Of a stretch of 64,000 nucleotides of DNA, positions 24,616 to 38,300 are shown one piece after another. Under the pieces are notes generated by a model. The model saw nothing but the letters and a program-made list of their open reading frames with translations. It was not told where the DNA came from and made no database searches. Position 1 is the first letter of the stretch. Every line of letters starts with the position of its first letter. The translations under genes were made by a program, and so were the position numbers. This stretch comes from Synchiropus splendidus (Eukaryota > Chordata > Actinopteri > Syngnathiformes > Callionymidae), in contig NC_071338.1 of NCBI RefSeq assembly GCF_027744825.2, forward strand, positions 22,196,001-22,260,000, given 5' to 3'.

Positions 24616-26179
24616 ATCACATCAAACCACCTGAGACTCTGATTTGAGGGGCACTCTGTGTCGAAGTGTTTTCTTCTTGCCTTGACATCATTCTTGCTGT
24701 GAACAACAGATGGTTTGCAGGTTGCCAGTTCCATGCGAAACTGTTACCCACAAGTGGGTGCTGTTTAACTGTGATCAGGTTATTTTTTTATTTTTTAACA
24801 AGAGTATTCATTTTAGATTGAAAACACGTTTGAATGACAAATTAAAGTAAAATAGATACAAATTAATTACACAGTTCATTTTTTAATAAAAGGTTTCAAA
24901 AGGAGACCGCAAAATGAAGCACACATATCCTCCTATACATCTTAAAGAATACAGGCGGTTGTATTCAGGATGTAACCCTGACCCACAATAGTTTCTCAAG
25001 TCGCAGTGATCGTTTTAATCCTTTCAGAAGTTGTGAATGGAAGCACTGCATTCACTTGAGTTGAGCCATACATGTGCTCTCCAGCGCCAGAGTTCACATC
25101 TGAGACCTGAGCGGAATCGTCTGAAAAAGCCCTTTCATTCGGTATGTTAAAACTTCAACATACGAGGAGTTAGTATAGGCAAGATCACAGTACACATCAC
25201 AGTACTTAGGTCATAGTACTACTATATTACAATGTATTTTAATATTGTGATATTCCTCACAATCGAATTAAATTAAAAAAATATACATAAATTCCAAATT
25301 AGTCCTCACAAATATAAGGACAAAATAAGTCAAAAAGAAAATTATGGAATACAATGAGGCTCAGCCACTGAGTCTCATTGCTGTCCCTCATAACCAAAGA
25401 AAAAAAAAAACACTCACACTTAGACGCCTTCAATGCTATTACCTGGCACTAGTGACATCACTCGGACTGTGTGGTGAACAGAGCTTTTCACATTCCAATG
25501 AAAGTGATGTTTCACTTGGCTGCAGATCTGACAGTAACCTGGCTTCACTTTTTTTCCTTAACTTTATTCATGACATACAGTTTACAAACTGCCAGAAATT
25601 GAAGGAGATGCAGTGACTCCCTGCTTACATCAACATTTAGATGTTTGTTTGCTCCCAGCTTGTGTTGCTTTAGAGAGTAGATTTTAGATACTCAGTGAGA
25701 TTGGAAACTATGGCGGAGTGGAGAGAGCCTCAGAACTTAACCCAGATAGTGTGGCGGGTTGTTTGTTGCTGAAGGTGACAAGCTCGTGTGCTGAAAATAC
25801 TCACGCATGTTCAGGAGCAAGTGGGGCTGAGAGGTGAAGAAGGTTATGAAAGGGTACTGTGGGATCCAAATCTGACTGTGGTGGGTTCAAATCTACGCAG
25901 CAAGGACTCCAAGAGGAGCTACCATGAGTCCCCCAAGTCTCTTTGCTCCGGCGACTTTCTTCTTATATGCGTCTGAGGACTGTTTGTCTCTGTGAAATGG
26001 AGCAACTTCACATCAGTGAGTCTTCATGTGAGGCCGAGCGCCATTCACTAGAATCCATGAATAAAAGATCATTAGAAAAACTACTAATGCTCCACGAAGG
26101 CCAACCAGAGTTGAATACAACATTGATCTGATTTACACATCAGCCGTGAAGGACTGGCTCAGCCTCTCAAATTCCCTCT

Positions 26180-26590
26180 GTCCCCCAGCAGTGATCATCA
26201 GCGCCAATGAAGGTCTCATATTCAGCACAAACTCTTAAAAGTGCATCTCCGGTGAATAGAATGCCTTCCTGCATGTGCGGCGCACATTAGAGAGGCGAGG
26301 AGGAGCCGCCGGCGCCCGTCTCTCCTCAGGACGTCCCCCTGGATAAGAGGATGTTAGGGGTCAGATGAGGAGGGGGATGAGCTCAGGTCCTTGATGGTCT
26401 GCTGTAAAATTAAAAGTCCACCTCCAGTTCACTGGCTTTATGATGCTGTTACAGGGTTTAATTGAAATAAAATGTCAGGATGGACAATGTCCTCATTAGG
26501 TCCTGATTTAGATTCCTCATTAAGTGTTTATAAGACGCTTAGATGATCTCACACGCGGTTTAGTGAGCGCTCACTGACGGCAACAGCCTG
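26180..26590. promoter_or_regulatory. Candidate regulatory/conserved block in chst8 intron
   Basis: CpG-containing sequence at 26270-26330 (GTGCGGCGCACATTAGAG, GCCGCCGGCGCCCG) is followed by an even, non-repetitive stretch with GGTTTAATTGAAATAAAATG and CTCATTAGGTCC words. There is no coding potential. It could be an enhancer or an alternative promoter; called on appearance. Confidence 0.22.
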
Positions 26591-27415
26591 CGTTTGACGC
26601 TTTGAACCGAAGATGACTTGTGATATAGTGACATCATGTGGCGAGTTGGGGTACTGAACAATAGTGATCTCCTTGGAACACATTTTTTATTACTGTTATC
26701 AGTATTTGTTGGTGTATTTGCACCATTTCTTCCTCTTTGGAGGGATGTTTGAAAGCAATAAATCTCTCTATACAAATGAGGCCGGAGTTAGTATCCCCTC
26801 CATTTGAAACATGGATTATTGTCATCAATATTTATATGTATTTCATATGTTCTCTATACATTTTTTTAATTCGCAAGGCGCTCTTTATATGAAGGGGATA
26901 TGAGTAGGGGATTCAGAGTCCTTCAGGTCACTGAAGATGTCGCCCCCCCCCCCCGCCATTATATGGTTATAATAACTGTGAATATGTAGAAGTTTATCAT
27001 TTAAAAAAAGGCTTATGAGGATAGTATCATGTGTCATGGTTACCAGAATCTGTTCCCTCCATTATGATGCTCAGATGAAGCGTCATTGAAGTTGTTTTTT
27101 TCCAACTCAGTCGTAGCATTGAATCCAATAATTACTGTAAAGATGTTCTTTTCTCTTGATTTGAAAACTGTGTGTAGTTTCATCCATGCTTTCCTGCCTA
27201 CTTTTCCTCAAGTGTGTCTGTATATAAGAGAGAGGGAGAGGTTTTTGTCCCAGCAACAGACTGACAACCTGTTCCATCTCTTGCCCAAGTAGCTGGGATA
27301 TGGTCCAGCTCTCCTTAAGAGAGTAAGTGATCGAAAATGAATGAATTGATGTCTATAAAACAGTGGAATGTAATGACAGAAAGGGGTCATAGAATGACGG
27401 TAACATGTTTTAGTA

Positions 27416-27443
27416 ATTATATTATATTATATTATATTATATT
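27416..27443. repeat. (ATATT)n microsatellite
   Basis: About five tandem copies of a 5-bp unit in the chst8 intron. Confidence 0.8.
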
Positions 27444-27830
27444 GATACTCTTATTATTATTAGAATTTTTCATTTATCTCTTCCTATTTAATCTCTCTTA
27501 AAAACATGCACATTAATGTAAGCATGTTGTGTGCAAATTTTAAACTACTGATTTTTTTTAATAATTCGTTTTTTGTTCAGGCGTTGCTACCATTTACTTT
27601 ACCTGATGAAGTGTCCTTCGTCTGTTGTGAGAGTGAGTTCTGCAGTGGTACCGCCACCTGCTGTCTGACCGAGCTTGTTGTGATCAATGATCTATTGATA
27701 AACATGGTATAATATTGTCTAGATGTTCTAGTGCACATTTTTTCATTATCGTGTTGTTTATTTTTGGTTACATACTCATTCGCCACGCTAGAAAAGAAAA
27801 ACTGATGTTGACACTGCTCTTTGTTTGCAG

Positions 27831-28958
27831 ACTCTGTCCACTCAGGACCAAGCTAAAGCCCAGCTGTACCCGGAACCGCCACCAGGAGCAGAAGGAATCT
27901 TATCAAGTTTGATCCCTCCGATGCAGTTTCCGAACTTTGAGAAGCGAAGGCAGAACTCGGCTTCGCACGGGTCTCGAGAACAGGACATGGGTTCAGTCCG
28001 CGTCTCCAAAAGACAACGTAAACTTTTAAAAACCAGCCCGCTTGTTTATCACGTCAACAATGATTCCGCCTCCTCCACTTTGTTCTCCTACCCTGCTTCC
28101 GGCTCTTACCTCCACCGCAGCTGGAAAAAGCTTGCCCATATCCTGGAGGGCCGGCGGCAGATGATGAAAACGGTCTGCACCAAGTACAAAAGCAGCATCT
28201 CCCGGACGATTACCCGGCACCACGTGAAGAACATCTACGTGGAGGACAGGTACAAGCTGCTGTACTGCCAGGTACCGAAAGCTGGCTGCTCCAACTGGAA
28301 GCGGACCCTGATGGTGCTGGCGGGTCAAGCGGCAAACGCGCAGAGCATCAAACATGACACGGTCCACTACGGCAACCACCTGAAGACGCTGGACAGCTTC
28401 GACCGGCAGGGGATCATGAAGCGCCTGGAGAGCTACACCAAAGTCATCTTTGTTCGAGAGCCGTTGGAGCGGATCGTGTCGGCGTACAGGGACAAGTTTG
28501 AGAACCCTAACAACTACTACCACTCTCTCTTTGGCAAACCCATCATCTCCAAGTACAGGGTGAACGCTTCCAGAGCGGCACTGAGCAGCGGCAGCGGCGT
28601 CACCTTCCAGGAGTTTGTGCAGTACCTGCTGGACGTTCACCGCCCCGTGGGCATGGACATTCACTGGGAGCAGGTGAACCAGCTCTGTAACCCTTGCCAC
28701 ATAGACTACGACTTTATCGGCAAGTTTGAGAACATGGAGGAGGAGTCCAACTTCCTCCTGCGATTGACGGGAGCTCCGGGGAACCTGACGCTCCCTAGTT
28801 TTAAAGACAGGAACCCAAGTGACAAGCGGACTTCCACGCAGATAACAAAGAAGTACTTTGCTCAAGTGAGCACTCTAGAAAGACAGCGAGTCTATGATTT
28901 TTACTACATGGACTACCTGATGTTTAACTACTCCAAACCTTTCAAGGATTTATATTAA
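27831..28958 (+). CDS. chst8: chst8 terminal coding exon: carbohydrate (GalNAc-4-O) sulfotransferase 8
   Basis: This exon encodes 375 residues and a TAA stop; the acceptor is ttgtttgcag. It is a Golgi type II sulfotransferase of the HNK-1 family, which moves sulfate from PAPS to the 4-OH of terminal GalNAc on N-glycans, for example of pituitary glycoprotein hormones (family knowledge). Within the exon the 5' phosphosulfate-binding motif [11 protein letters not shown] is at residues 148-158, the 3'-phosphate-binding loop [14 protein letters not shown] at 207-220, and the conserved RPVGMDIHW block at 271-279. N-glycosylation sequons lie at 245, 318 and 366. The C-terminus [25 protein letters not shown] block matches CHST8 rather than CHST9. 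kctd15 follows downstream, which also favours chst8. Residues 1-120 are a poorly conserved basic stem. The start codon and membrane anchor are not in this exon. A minus-strand open frame over the same bases is a shadow. Confidence 0.95.
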   Translation, partial: TLSTQDQAKAQLYPEPPPGAEGILSSLIPPMQFPNFEKRRQNSASHGSREQDMGSVRVSKRQRKLLKTSPLVYHVNNDSASSTLFSYPASGSYLHRSWKKLAHILEGRRQMMKTVCTKYKSSISRTITRHHVKNIYVEDRYKLLYCQVPKAGCSNWKRTLMVLAGQAANAQSIKHDTVHYGNHLKTLDSFDRQGIMKRLESYTKVIFVREPLERIVSAYRDKFENPNNYYHSLFGKPIISKYRVNASRAALSSGSGVTFQEFVQYLLDVHRPVGMDIHWEQVNQLCNPCHIDYDFIGKFENMEEESNFLLRLTGAPGNLTLPSFKDRNPSDKRTSTQITKKYFAQVSTLERQRVYDFYYMDYLMFNYSKPFKDLY

Positions 28959-30195
28959 CCTTTCCCAAACACGTTCATCGTCTGCCGCTTCGACATTCCC
29001 TCCACGTCACTAATATCTACTCTCACCTTCGAAATTAGTGTTTTCTTAATAGCTTTCTACCCAATTACAGGAGGAGAAGACGTGTGTCATGTGGTTTTAA
29101 ATACTCTAAACTGTCCTCAAATGCAAAGTATTTATTCTCTTATAGCACACTGTGTTGTAGAATTAAGACTTATTGATGTTATTGCTTCTAAAAATGGTTT
29201 ATTATTGTTCGACAGGCTTTAAATTACGCCCTAAATAGCAAGTCAAATAGCATTTGCAATTCAGATCAAAAGTATTGGTCCAATATTTATCCAAATCAAA
29301 GTTTGTAAAGGTGCAAGACATTGTCATTTTTATTGCTTTTTTTCTCCCAAAATAGGTCCACATTAGACAGCCAACATTAACAGATGATTTTGGTCTCAAT
29401 AGGTGAGCCACAGTTGAACACCAGTATGTAACCCATGCTTCACCTCTGTGTGAGGTTAAAAGCTATTAAGTCATGTTTCTCTTTCTAAAGCAGCGTCAGG
29501 CTCCTCCATCGATGAAACATGTGTGGCATTAAAGGCGCAAAGAAGCAATATATTTTCATCTATATTGAGGAGCGCTGAAAGTACAATCAAAGATGTGCAA
29601 TATCATATGAAGCCACCTTTTAAATTTAAAATCAATTTCAAATTCAACCTATTGTAAACCGTTTTTATACTCATTCTAAACATATTTTCCAGTTTATTCA
29701 TTCAATCCATGAAGCCTTGCATACGTTTGCTCCCTCACCTGCTTCTCTCGTGGCCTGGCCTGAAAAGGCTGAAATGGCTGCTGGTAGGTGTATCCTACTA
29801 TAGACAGATGAAGCTTCATGAAACAGTCTCTATTTTCAGAGTTGGTGCTGTCTAATAGCATTTTTTCTTATCAACAACTATTTTAAGGAAACCTCACATC
29901 ATTTATAAACCAGGAGCGCCATCTATTGAGCTCACTGTTTCACAAAGCTTCACCAGCTCATCGCTACCATCAACACATACTTGTCTCGAAGGTGCACGTG
30001 TAGGCAAAACTGCGAATGGGTTCCTTCCTCTTCAGCGATTCCGACTTGTTTTACTTCTGCAACAATACTTCATTTTTAATTCACATCTATTCATTTATTA
30101 GAGGATGCAAATTTAAAGCCAGAAATTAAATTGAATTCTGCAGTCTAGTGAAAAAGCACTTTAGATCGGGGACGCAAATATGAACTTTTAATAAA
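28959..30195 (+). other. chst8: chst8 3' UTR and candidate polyadenylation signals
   Basis: Non-coding sequence follows the chst8 stop. The first poly(A)-signal-like hexamers seen are ATTAAA at 29528-29533 and AATAAA at 30190-30195. If the second is used, the 3' UTR contains a MITE copy (29800-29966). The true 3' end cannot be fixed from sequence alone. Confidence 0.35.
29800..29966 (-). mobile_element. hAT-like MITE, copy 10 (diverged)
   Basis: TAGACAGATGAAGCTTCATG, then GAAACCTCACATCATTTATA, AGGAGCGCCATCTATTGAGC and the end CATCGCTA. It is shortened on the left arm. It sits 0.84 kb after the chst8 stop, possibly inside the 3' UTR. Confidence 0.55.
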
Positions 30196-31666
30196 GTAAT
30201 TACATGCTTATTTATTCTTATTAATCACTAGTTTCCGTGTTGTTTATGGTGAACGTGTAAGCAGTACTTTGTGGGAAGAGTGAAGGACTATCTTGTCTCC
30301 TCTTAACTTAACTGATGATTAATACCTGGCTAACATGCTGCTAATATATATATGAATATAGAGCGTATTTATGGCAGTATATACTGTCAAATAAAAAGTG
30401 GAAAAATTGAGTTTGAGAACCAATTCATTTAAATAGTGATGTATGAAAAAAAAACATTTATTTAGAGTTAGTAACATCGTGAGCCTCTAGTGTCTTGGGG
30501 TTTGGCTGTTTTTATTACTTATTATTATTCCTTTATGCAAGGGGGAAAGAAAGATTAATAATTAAACATGGGAAAAAAAACTATCCCACTAATGTACTGT
30601 ATAATGCAATTTTAAAGTTAAAGTAAATTCAAAAGGAATCAAAATTTACACATTGATGAGAGAAGGAAAGCTGATTTTTCATTATAAATTACAGAATGAA
30701 TTGTCGATTGAAGCCCACACATTTATGTATAATTCAAATGTTGGCGTCCTTTTAATTTTTTATATTTTATTTTATTTTTCCCACTTCCGTCCACAATGCC
30801 CTAAAGTGGCTTCCCTTCGATGATCAACAAGAAAACTTTAAACGTCACAATAGTTCCTTTAGCAGTACATTTATGCCACGCCACTTTCCATACTCCAATG
30901 AAGTTTTGCATTTTCTATTTGACTTGCAGCAGCTTCGTAATACCTCTATGTATCAGCGCATACTAATACAAATATTTGATGTTCACGCTTTAACTAAAAG
31001 AAACCCTATAAACGTTAGATAGACGTGTCAAGTGCTGCCCGCGGCGTGTGCACTTGCAGTAGCATTTTGTATCTGGAGCTTAGTGGGTCTTCAGTTAGTC
31101 TTCTTGTCCCGTCACTGTTTACTTGGGTGGATTTTTGGATGGTACTGAGCGATATATATCCAATGTCAGTCAGCAGACGTGTTTGCTACGCGACCTGAAA
31201 CCAAATCATGACATCAGATTAAGAAAATTCAGCTTGGGTGTGAGATGAAGCGTCTTCTTCATGAGTGACACCAAAAACCTCCAGATATTCCACTCTGTCA
31301 GTAACACTGTTTCCTGTGTGTGTTCAACACTGCATCTTCATAGACTCTTTTTCAGACTGTGTACAGTTGTATAATGGGCATTCAGATGATTATATATATA
31401 TTTTTCTATGTATTTCTAATATACTCTATCTCTCTATACAAATTAAATATGTGTATATTGAGTGCTTCTTGGTGAAATTATGTTTCTTTCTATCAATGTG
31501 GTGTGTCACACTGTCCATGACCGAACATGCACCAGTTGAAAAACTATGTTTGAGTGAATATAGTGTTTCAGAAGTTGAATATACTTGTCGCGGGTTTGCC
31601 AGGAGGGAAGCTTTTCAATGCCACTGTATTAAAGATGAGAAAAACAATAGTGCTAATGCTAAACAT
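29967..31666. other. No gene recognised
   Basis: AT-rich sequence downstream of chst8. An open frame at 31265-31669 (134 codons, AT-rich) runs into a MITE and shows no domain or splice support. Confidence 0.4.
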
Positions 31667-31795
31667 TAGTGATGGGTAGATGAGGTTTCATGACGCAGTC
31701 ACCAGATGGTACTGTCTACTGTAAAATGTTTGGACTTCGACGACGACTTCTATGAAATTATTTTTAAACCAAGAACCTCCTCTACCCATCACTTA
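31667..31795. mobile_element. hAT-like MITE, copy 11 (internally deleted, 129 bp)
   Basis: Begins TAGTGATGGGTAGATGAGG, keeps CACCAGATGGTACTGTC and ends CTCTACCCATCACTTA. Flanks CTAAACAT (31659-31666) and CCAAACGT (31796-31803) match at 6 of 8 positions. The second arm is largely deleted. Confidence 0.65.
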
Positions 31796-33795
<2,000 letters not shown>

Positions 33796-33880
33796 TAGAG
33801 GTGGGTTGGTGAGGTTTCGTGAAACAGTGTCCCGATTTTTAGAGGCCATCAGATGGCACTGTCTGCTGTAACATGTTTGG
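33796..33880 (-). mobile_element. hAT-like MITE, copy 12 (left half only)
   Basis: TAGAGGTGGGTTGGTGAGG, GTGAAACAGTGTCCCG, GGCCATCAGATGGCACTGTC and AACATGTTTGG follow the family order up to mid-element, then are cut by the start of copy 13. Confidence 0.6.
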
Positions 33881-34098
33881 TAGTGATGGCTCGATGAGAA
33901 ATCACGAAAAGGTATTGCGGGGTTGATGAAACTGCATCCTAATTTTTAGAGGCCACTAGATGGCGCTTTTGGTTTAGAAATGAAGTGAGAGTTCATCAAA
34001 TCAGTTGTTCGAGTATCAACATTTTACAGCATACATTGGCATCTGGTGGCCTCTGAAAATCAGGACACTGTTTCATGAAACCTCATCTACCCATCGCC
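33881..34098 (+). mobile_element. hAT-like MITE, copy 13
   Basis: Starts TAGTGATGGCTCGATGAG, contains GGCCACTAGATGGCGCTTTT and ATTGGCATCTGGTGGCCTC, and ends CTCATCTACCCATCGCCTC. It directly abuts the half copy 12 in the opposite arm order. Confidence 0.65.
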
Positions 34099-34794
34099 TC
34101 TGTATATATGTACATTATAATATCTTATTTAAGAGTAATTTTACACCTATTGACCACAGACTTAGGAGCTGATACGACTGCATACTGGATCCAATTGGTG
34201 CCAAACTGTTGTTGTTCTTTCTCCACGGTGGCAGGATAATGCGGCCCCACGACCTTATTGTCCACCTCAGTCTGATCCGCTCAGTCCAACTCACGATACA
34301 TCAACTATATAGCTACAGAACAGGCATCTAGTAAATCCTTGTAGACCACACTGTAATGATGTCTATGATCCAAGCGTGGTGTTGCGTCATCAACAACATC
34401 AACATCAACAATTTCATTTCCTAAGGGGCACATTCGAGACTATCGTGAGGGGCGTCAAGCCAGAAGACAGACCGAGAGAAGGGAAGGGGTCTTAAATTAA
34501 ACTTGAATTTTGTGACGTATATCTGTTAGAAAATTGGGGAAATTATATTATAGTATAGAACTTATTTAATAAATAATGGATGACCTTTTTTAGTGACAAA
34601 AACAAACATATCTTTCATTTATTCATTTAAGGGGCAAAAATACAGTTCATTCAAAATACACTAATTGAAGTATTTAATTCAGGCAGAAAAAAATAAAAAA
34701 AATAGAATAAACTTCTAATATAATAATCAATGGGTTACATTTCAAATTGAAATCATAATTGTGCTCTGAACGCATGAGGGCCTCTTGAGGACCA
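34099..34794. other. No gene recognised
   Basis: AT-rich intergenic sequence; no open frame of note. It may hold the body of the hAT element whose right end is at 34795-34838, but I could not identify its left end. Confidence 0.3.
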
Positions 34795-34838
34795 GCTAAG
34801 GGCCACATTTGGCCCCCAGGCCACCCTTTGCCCACCTT
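34795..34838 (+). mobile_element. hAT-type terminal fragment
   Basis: GCTAAGGGCCACATTTGGC followed by CCCCAGGCCACCCTTTGCCC and ACC. The reverse complement starts GGTGGGCAAAGGGTGGCC, the same end type as the elements at 6859 and 63391. Confidence 0.45.
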
Positions 34839-36342
34839 TACACGAGGTCCATATTTTTGAGGATTTAAATGCTACAAATGTGAATTGTCTTTAACACTTG
34901 CCGATAAGATGATGAGACCATTGAGTTCCTGATGAAGAAGACTAAAATAAAAATGAAACAATGAGCTCATAGACGATTCCTAACAAACCCAGATGCGACG
35001 TAAGACCTGCTCATTAGCTGCACAGATACACGAGACCATGCAAAATGGATGTGCTTCACAGCCTCTTTTCTTTCAGCTCTTACTGCAGCACTCACATATT
35101 GAACAAGTCTTGGACCGTCTGGGAGCACTCTCAGTTCAAATGAGGTCGGACTGGAGATGATGCAGACTCTTCAAATGACCTTGAAACCAGTTACATGAGG
35201 ATATCATGTTCTTGGTTTATGATGCAAACCCTCGACATCACCCCCGTGTTTCATGTGACATCCATGCCCATTGATGTGGCATCCCATGTTATTTGACCTT
35301 CAAAATAAAAGTATTGAAACACACTCAGAAAATATCTACAGCTTCACGCCTGGTTGTGCAGACACAAATACGATGACGCACATCCGTGCTGAATATTTGA
35401 GCCCACAGGGACGTCTGTGTGACAGCTGGAGAGGAGATGCTCGAAACAAACAATGGCGAAGATCAGCATATTCAAGATCAGCTGCAGTTGTCCGGCAGCA
35501 AACGTGCGTGCGCCTGCGTGGCCGTGAGACGTGCATCAGACGAGTGCACGGCATCACAAATTGATCGCTTAGAAGAATTGGAAATTTGATTATCTGCCGG
35601 AGGCGAGTTGGTGCGGTAGCTCTTGTTTAAGTCATGCGAGCACTTGAGGGGAAGTTAAGGCTGTGGAGAAAACAAAAGCCATCCATTTAGCTCATTAGTG
35701 TGCGTGGAAAATCTTGACATGCTTTGAAGAGAATGCGCTTGTGTAGTCAAATCAGCTTCAGGGTTCCATGGGAGTCAACCACACATCTTCCCAAACTCAT
35801 AAACAACCTCAGTGTGGTGGCAAGAGAGAGAGAGAGACGCTGCTCCAATTTCCACTTCCATTGTTTTTATCGCTCTGGCTTTCTTCCCTTAATCTCCATG
35901 TTTGACAGGAGGATACAGGCAGATGAATAAGACCGTGTGGGTTTGAGTCTTTGGTTCGCTGAGTGACGTGTTTGTCACTGACGAAAACTTGTCCAGCCAT
36001 TTTTAAAAATCTTTGTTCATGGTATTTGTGTTTGTTTTGGCACAGACACCGACTTGTCACAGTGGCAAACACGTCTGTGTGAGTGAGTTTCTGTGTTTGG
36101 GCTTAGGCTTGCATGTGCAACAATCACCCTACAGGTCACTTATGACCCCATTTTTTAGAGATGCTGACCTTTGCAGACACAAATACATCACAAAGGCAAG
36201 AAATTTTTAAGCCCCTCAAGGATATGCTCCTCACCTAAGGCAAGTGGTCATAATGTCATAAAAAAAAAAAATCCCTTGGACAAGTTGACGGTAATCGCAA
36301 GGGGACAAATTAAAGCAAAAATAATAAATAAATTTAAAAAAA
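34839..36342. other. No gene recognised
   Basis: Unique intergenic sequence with a short (GA)n run at about 35824-35836. Opposed open frames at 35271-35564 are mirror shadows with no domain. Confidence 0.4.
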
Positions 36343-36368
36343 TTATATATATATATATATATATATAT
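36343..36368. repeat. (TA)n microsatellite, short
   Basis: About 13 TA units in AT-rich surroundings. Confidence 0.9.
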
Positions 36369-36710
36369 CAATGTTGATGATGATGTTGATTGCTATATTG
36401 AGCTCAAGTGCCTATTTGAGACAGCCTTATTTTATTTCAGAATTTTATTTATTTAACTGAATTGCTGTATTTGTATTAAATGTTTTGAAAATAGCCTTAT
36501 TTTATTTGTTTAACTGTATTGCAGTATTTGTTTTACATTTTTGAATAATGCACCCGGCCTAAGTGGATTGCGGATGTGCTTGACCTTTACTTTTGGATTT
36601 CATTTATGAAGCACAGTTCACCAATAAAAAAATGGATTTCAAATATTGTCTTCTGACTGTATTCAATTGATTAGTCATGCACTAAAAAATTTTAATATCC
36701 TAGAACTTTC

Positions 36711-36713
<3 letters not shown>

Positions 36714-36792
<79 letters not shown>
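36714..36792. repeat. (TA)n microsatellite, about 79 bp
   Basis: Uninterrupted TA run, the second long one in 3.7 kb. Confidence 0.97.
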
Positions 36793-36794
<2 letters not shown>

Positions 36795-37009
36795 CAAAAT
36801 ATTAAATATTAAAGCAAAAAAAAACAAATTGACTATTAGAGGAATAAAATTAAAAATCTGATTATAACATAAAACTTGTTGTTTTAATCATAATCTTATA
36901 TTGTCATTATGCAGGCACAACGAAATCTTCTGCTTTTTAAGCATGTAGACGATTAAAGGCGCATTCAAAAGACAGTTCACTTTACCACCACACGGTGGCA
37001 GCACCGCAT

Positions 37010-37400
37010 GGTGACTGACCCTCTATTGTTTATCTCGGTGTCATGAAGTCCTCTGCGCTTGGTGAAGGGACGCTGCTGCAGACGCGGTGCGCTTGTAACA
37101 AATGCGGATGGTTCACCTGTCAGCCTCTGAACGAGGCCTTGCGGAGCGACGAAAGCCCCTCCATGTCCTCTAATTGAGTTTTGTGAAGCTATTGACTTGA
37201 ATAATGCAGCCGCTTTAATGACGCGCGATCAATAAACAAAGAATCTTTAATGACGGCGATGAAACATGGAGCCTGGGGCGGACGAGCCTTTTAACCTTCC
37301 GCGGTCCCATTTGGAGAACATTAAAGATAATGAAATACTAGGCGCTGCTCGTTTGAGATTTTGAATCTCAGCCTTGCGCAGCATCTGATTTTTAATGGCT
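37010..37400. promoter_or_regulatory. Candidate conserved non-coding element
   Basis: A CpG-retaining, non-repetitive block. It carries GCTTTAATGACGCGCGATC, ATAAACAAAGAATCTTTAATG (SOX-like AACAAAG) and TTTAATGGCTATAATGATG, and no domain in any frame. It stands out from the AT-rich, TA-repeat flanks. A minus-strand open frame at 37247-37516 has no known motif. Called on appearance. Confidence 0.25.
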
Positions 37401-37719
37401 ATAATGATGTTGTTGAAATGTTGTTTCATCAACAAAGGTGCGTTGGTTGTTGCCACAATTTTAAGACCACCTGCCGAAAGTGATCTGATCCGCTGTGGTT
37501 TAGTGTCAAAGGTCATGGGGAAGTCATCTGCTCAGTCAGGTGAGTTTTCAATGTCCTCTTGTGTTTAAACCAGAGGTGAATGCAGTTTCAGGTTTAAGCC
37601 ACTGAGAACTGCAGCCTTCAGGGAACATTTACTCGTTGTGGCGAAATATATGGTGCTCCAGAGCCAGAGGGGTGGGCGGAGTCACCTATAAAACTGAGGT
37701 AGGTGTGAAAATGATGTGG

Positions 37720-38300
37720 AGTCGGGGAACTGATGAGCATCATCACAACAAGCTGGAGGGTCTTCATGCAGTGCAGCTTCAACACCACACTGTGATGCAG
37801 CCAGCGTCACTCGTCCAACCTCAGCACCACAATCTCTTTGGTCTTCCTCAAGTTCACAAAGATACTGTGGTCTTCACTCACTTCCAATTCTGTGGTTGGG
37901 CTCCTGGTTGTCAGTGAAGGGGCCCTCTACAGTGGAGTCGTCTGCAGACATGATGGTGAGGTTGCTTCCGTGGGTCGGTGCACAGTTATGGGTCAGCAGG
38001 GAGAAGATTGCAGAGGGCCAGGCACGCACCCTTGTGGGGCGCCAATGCTCAGAGTAATGTGGAAGTGATCTGAAGTGTTCTGACGGACCCACGCAACCAG
38101 ACAAAGAGCGATCCAGTTTTACATGATGTTTGATTGTAACGGTGCTTCTCACAAACCTAGTTGCAGTGAGACATTCCCAGTTTTGGGAGCTGTCGGACGA
38201 TGATGGTGTTGACCCTATCAATGCCCGTCGCTTGCTACATTTCTCAAGAGCCTTCTCAAGAGTTTTCATTCCTCTCCAAGTCATGAGCACCTTTCCCAGT
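37720..38300 (-). mobile_element. L2-type LINE fossil (reverse transcriptase fragment)
   Basis: On the minus strand, frames broken by shifts and stops still read VNTIIVRQLPKLG, then LSIGAPQGCV, then SLLTHNCAPTHGSN...ADDSTV and VNLRKTKEIVVL. These match the order of L2/CR1-clade reverse transcriptase signatures: the NTI..L...L block, GAPQGCVLSPLLF, LLTHDC, the (F)ADD catalytic box and the SKTKE segment. The catalytic box is altered and the frame is interrupted, so the copy is dead. No 3' tail was identified. Confidence 0.7.

Larger units (their letters stand above)
23657..27830 (+). other. chst8: chst8 intron between the 38-nt exon and the terminal exon
   Basis: 4174 bp, GT (gtgagt) to AG (ttgtttgcag). 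It contains MITE copy 9 (24397-24615), a candidate regulatory block near 26180-26590, a C homopolymer at about 26943-26954 and an (ATTAT)n run at 27416-27443. No other coding exon was recognised inside. Confidence 0.5.

Noticed and set aside
25850..25920. tRNA-like B-box (GGTTCAAATCT) as a possible SINE head
   Set aside because: No matching A-box, no folded arms and no tail; a chance match.
28026..28865. Minus-strand open frame of 279 codons
   Set aside because: It is the antisense shadow of the chst8 catalytic exon, with no independent motif.
27831..28958. Assignment of the sulfotransferase to chst9
   Set aside because: The C-terminal SKPFKDLY, the FDRQGI segment and the kctd15 neighbour all favour chst8.
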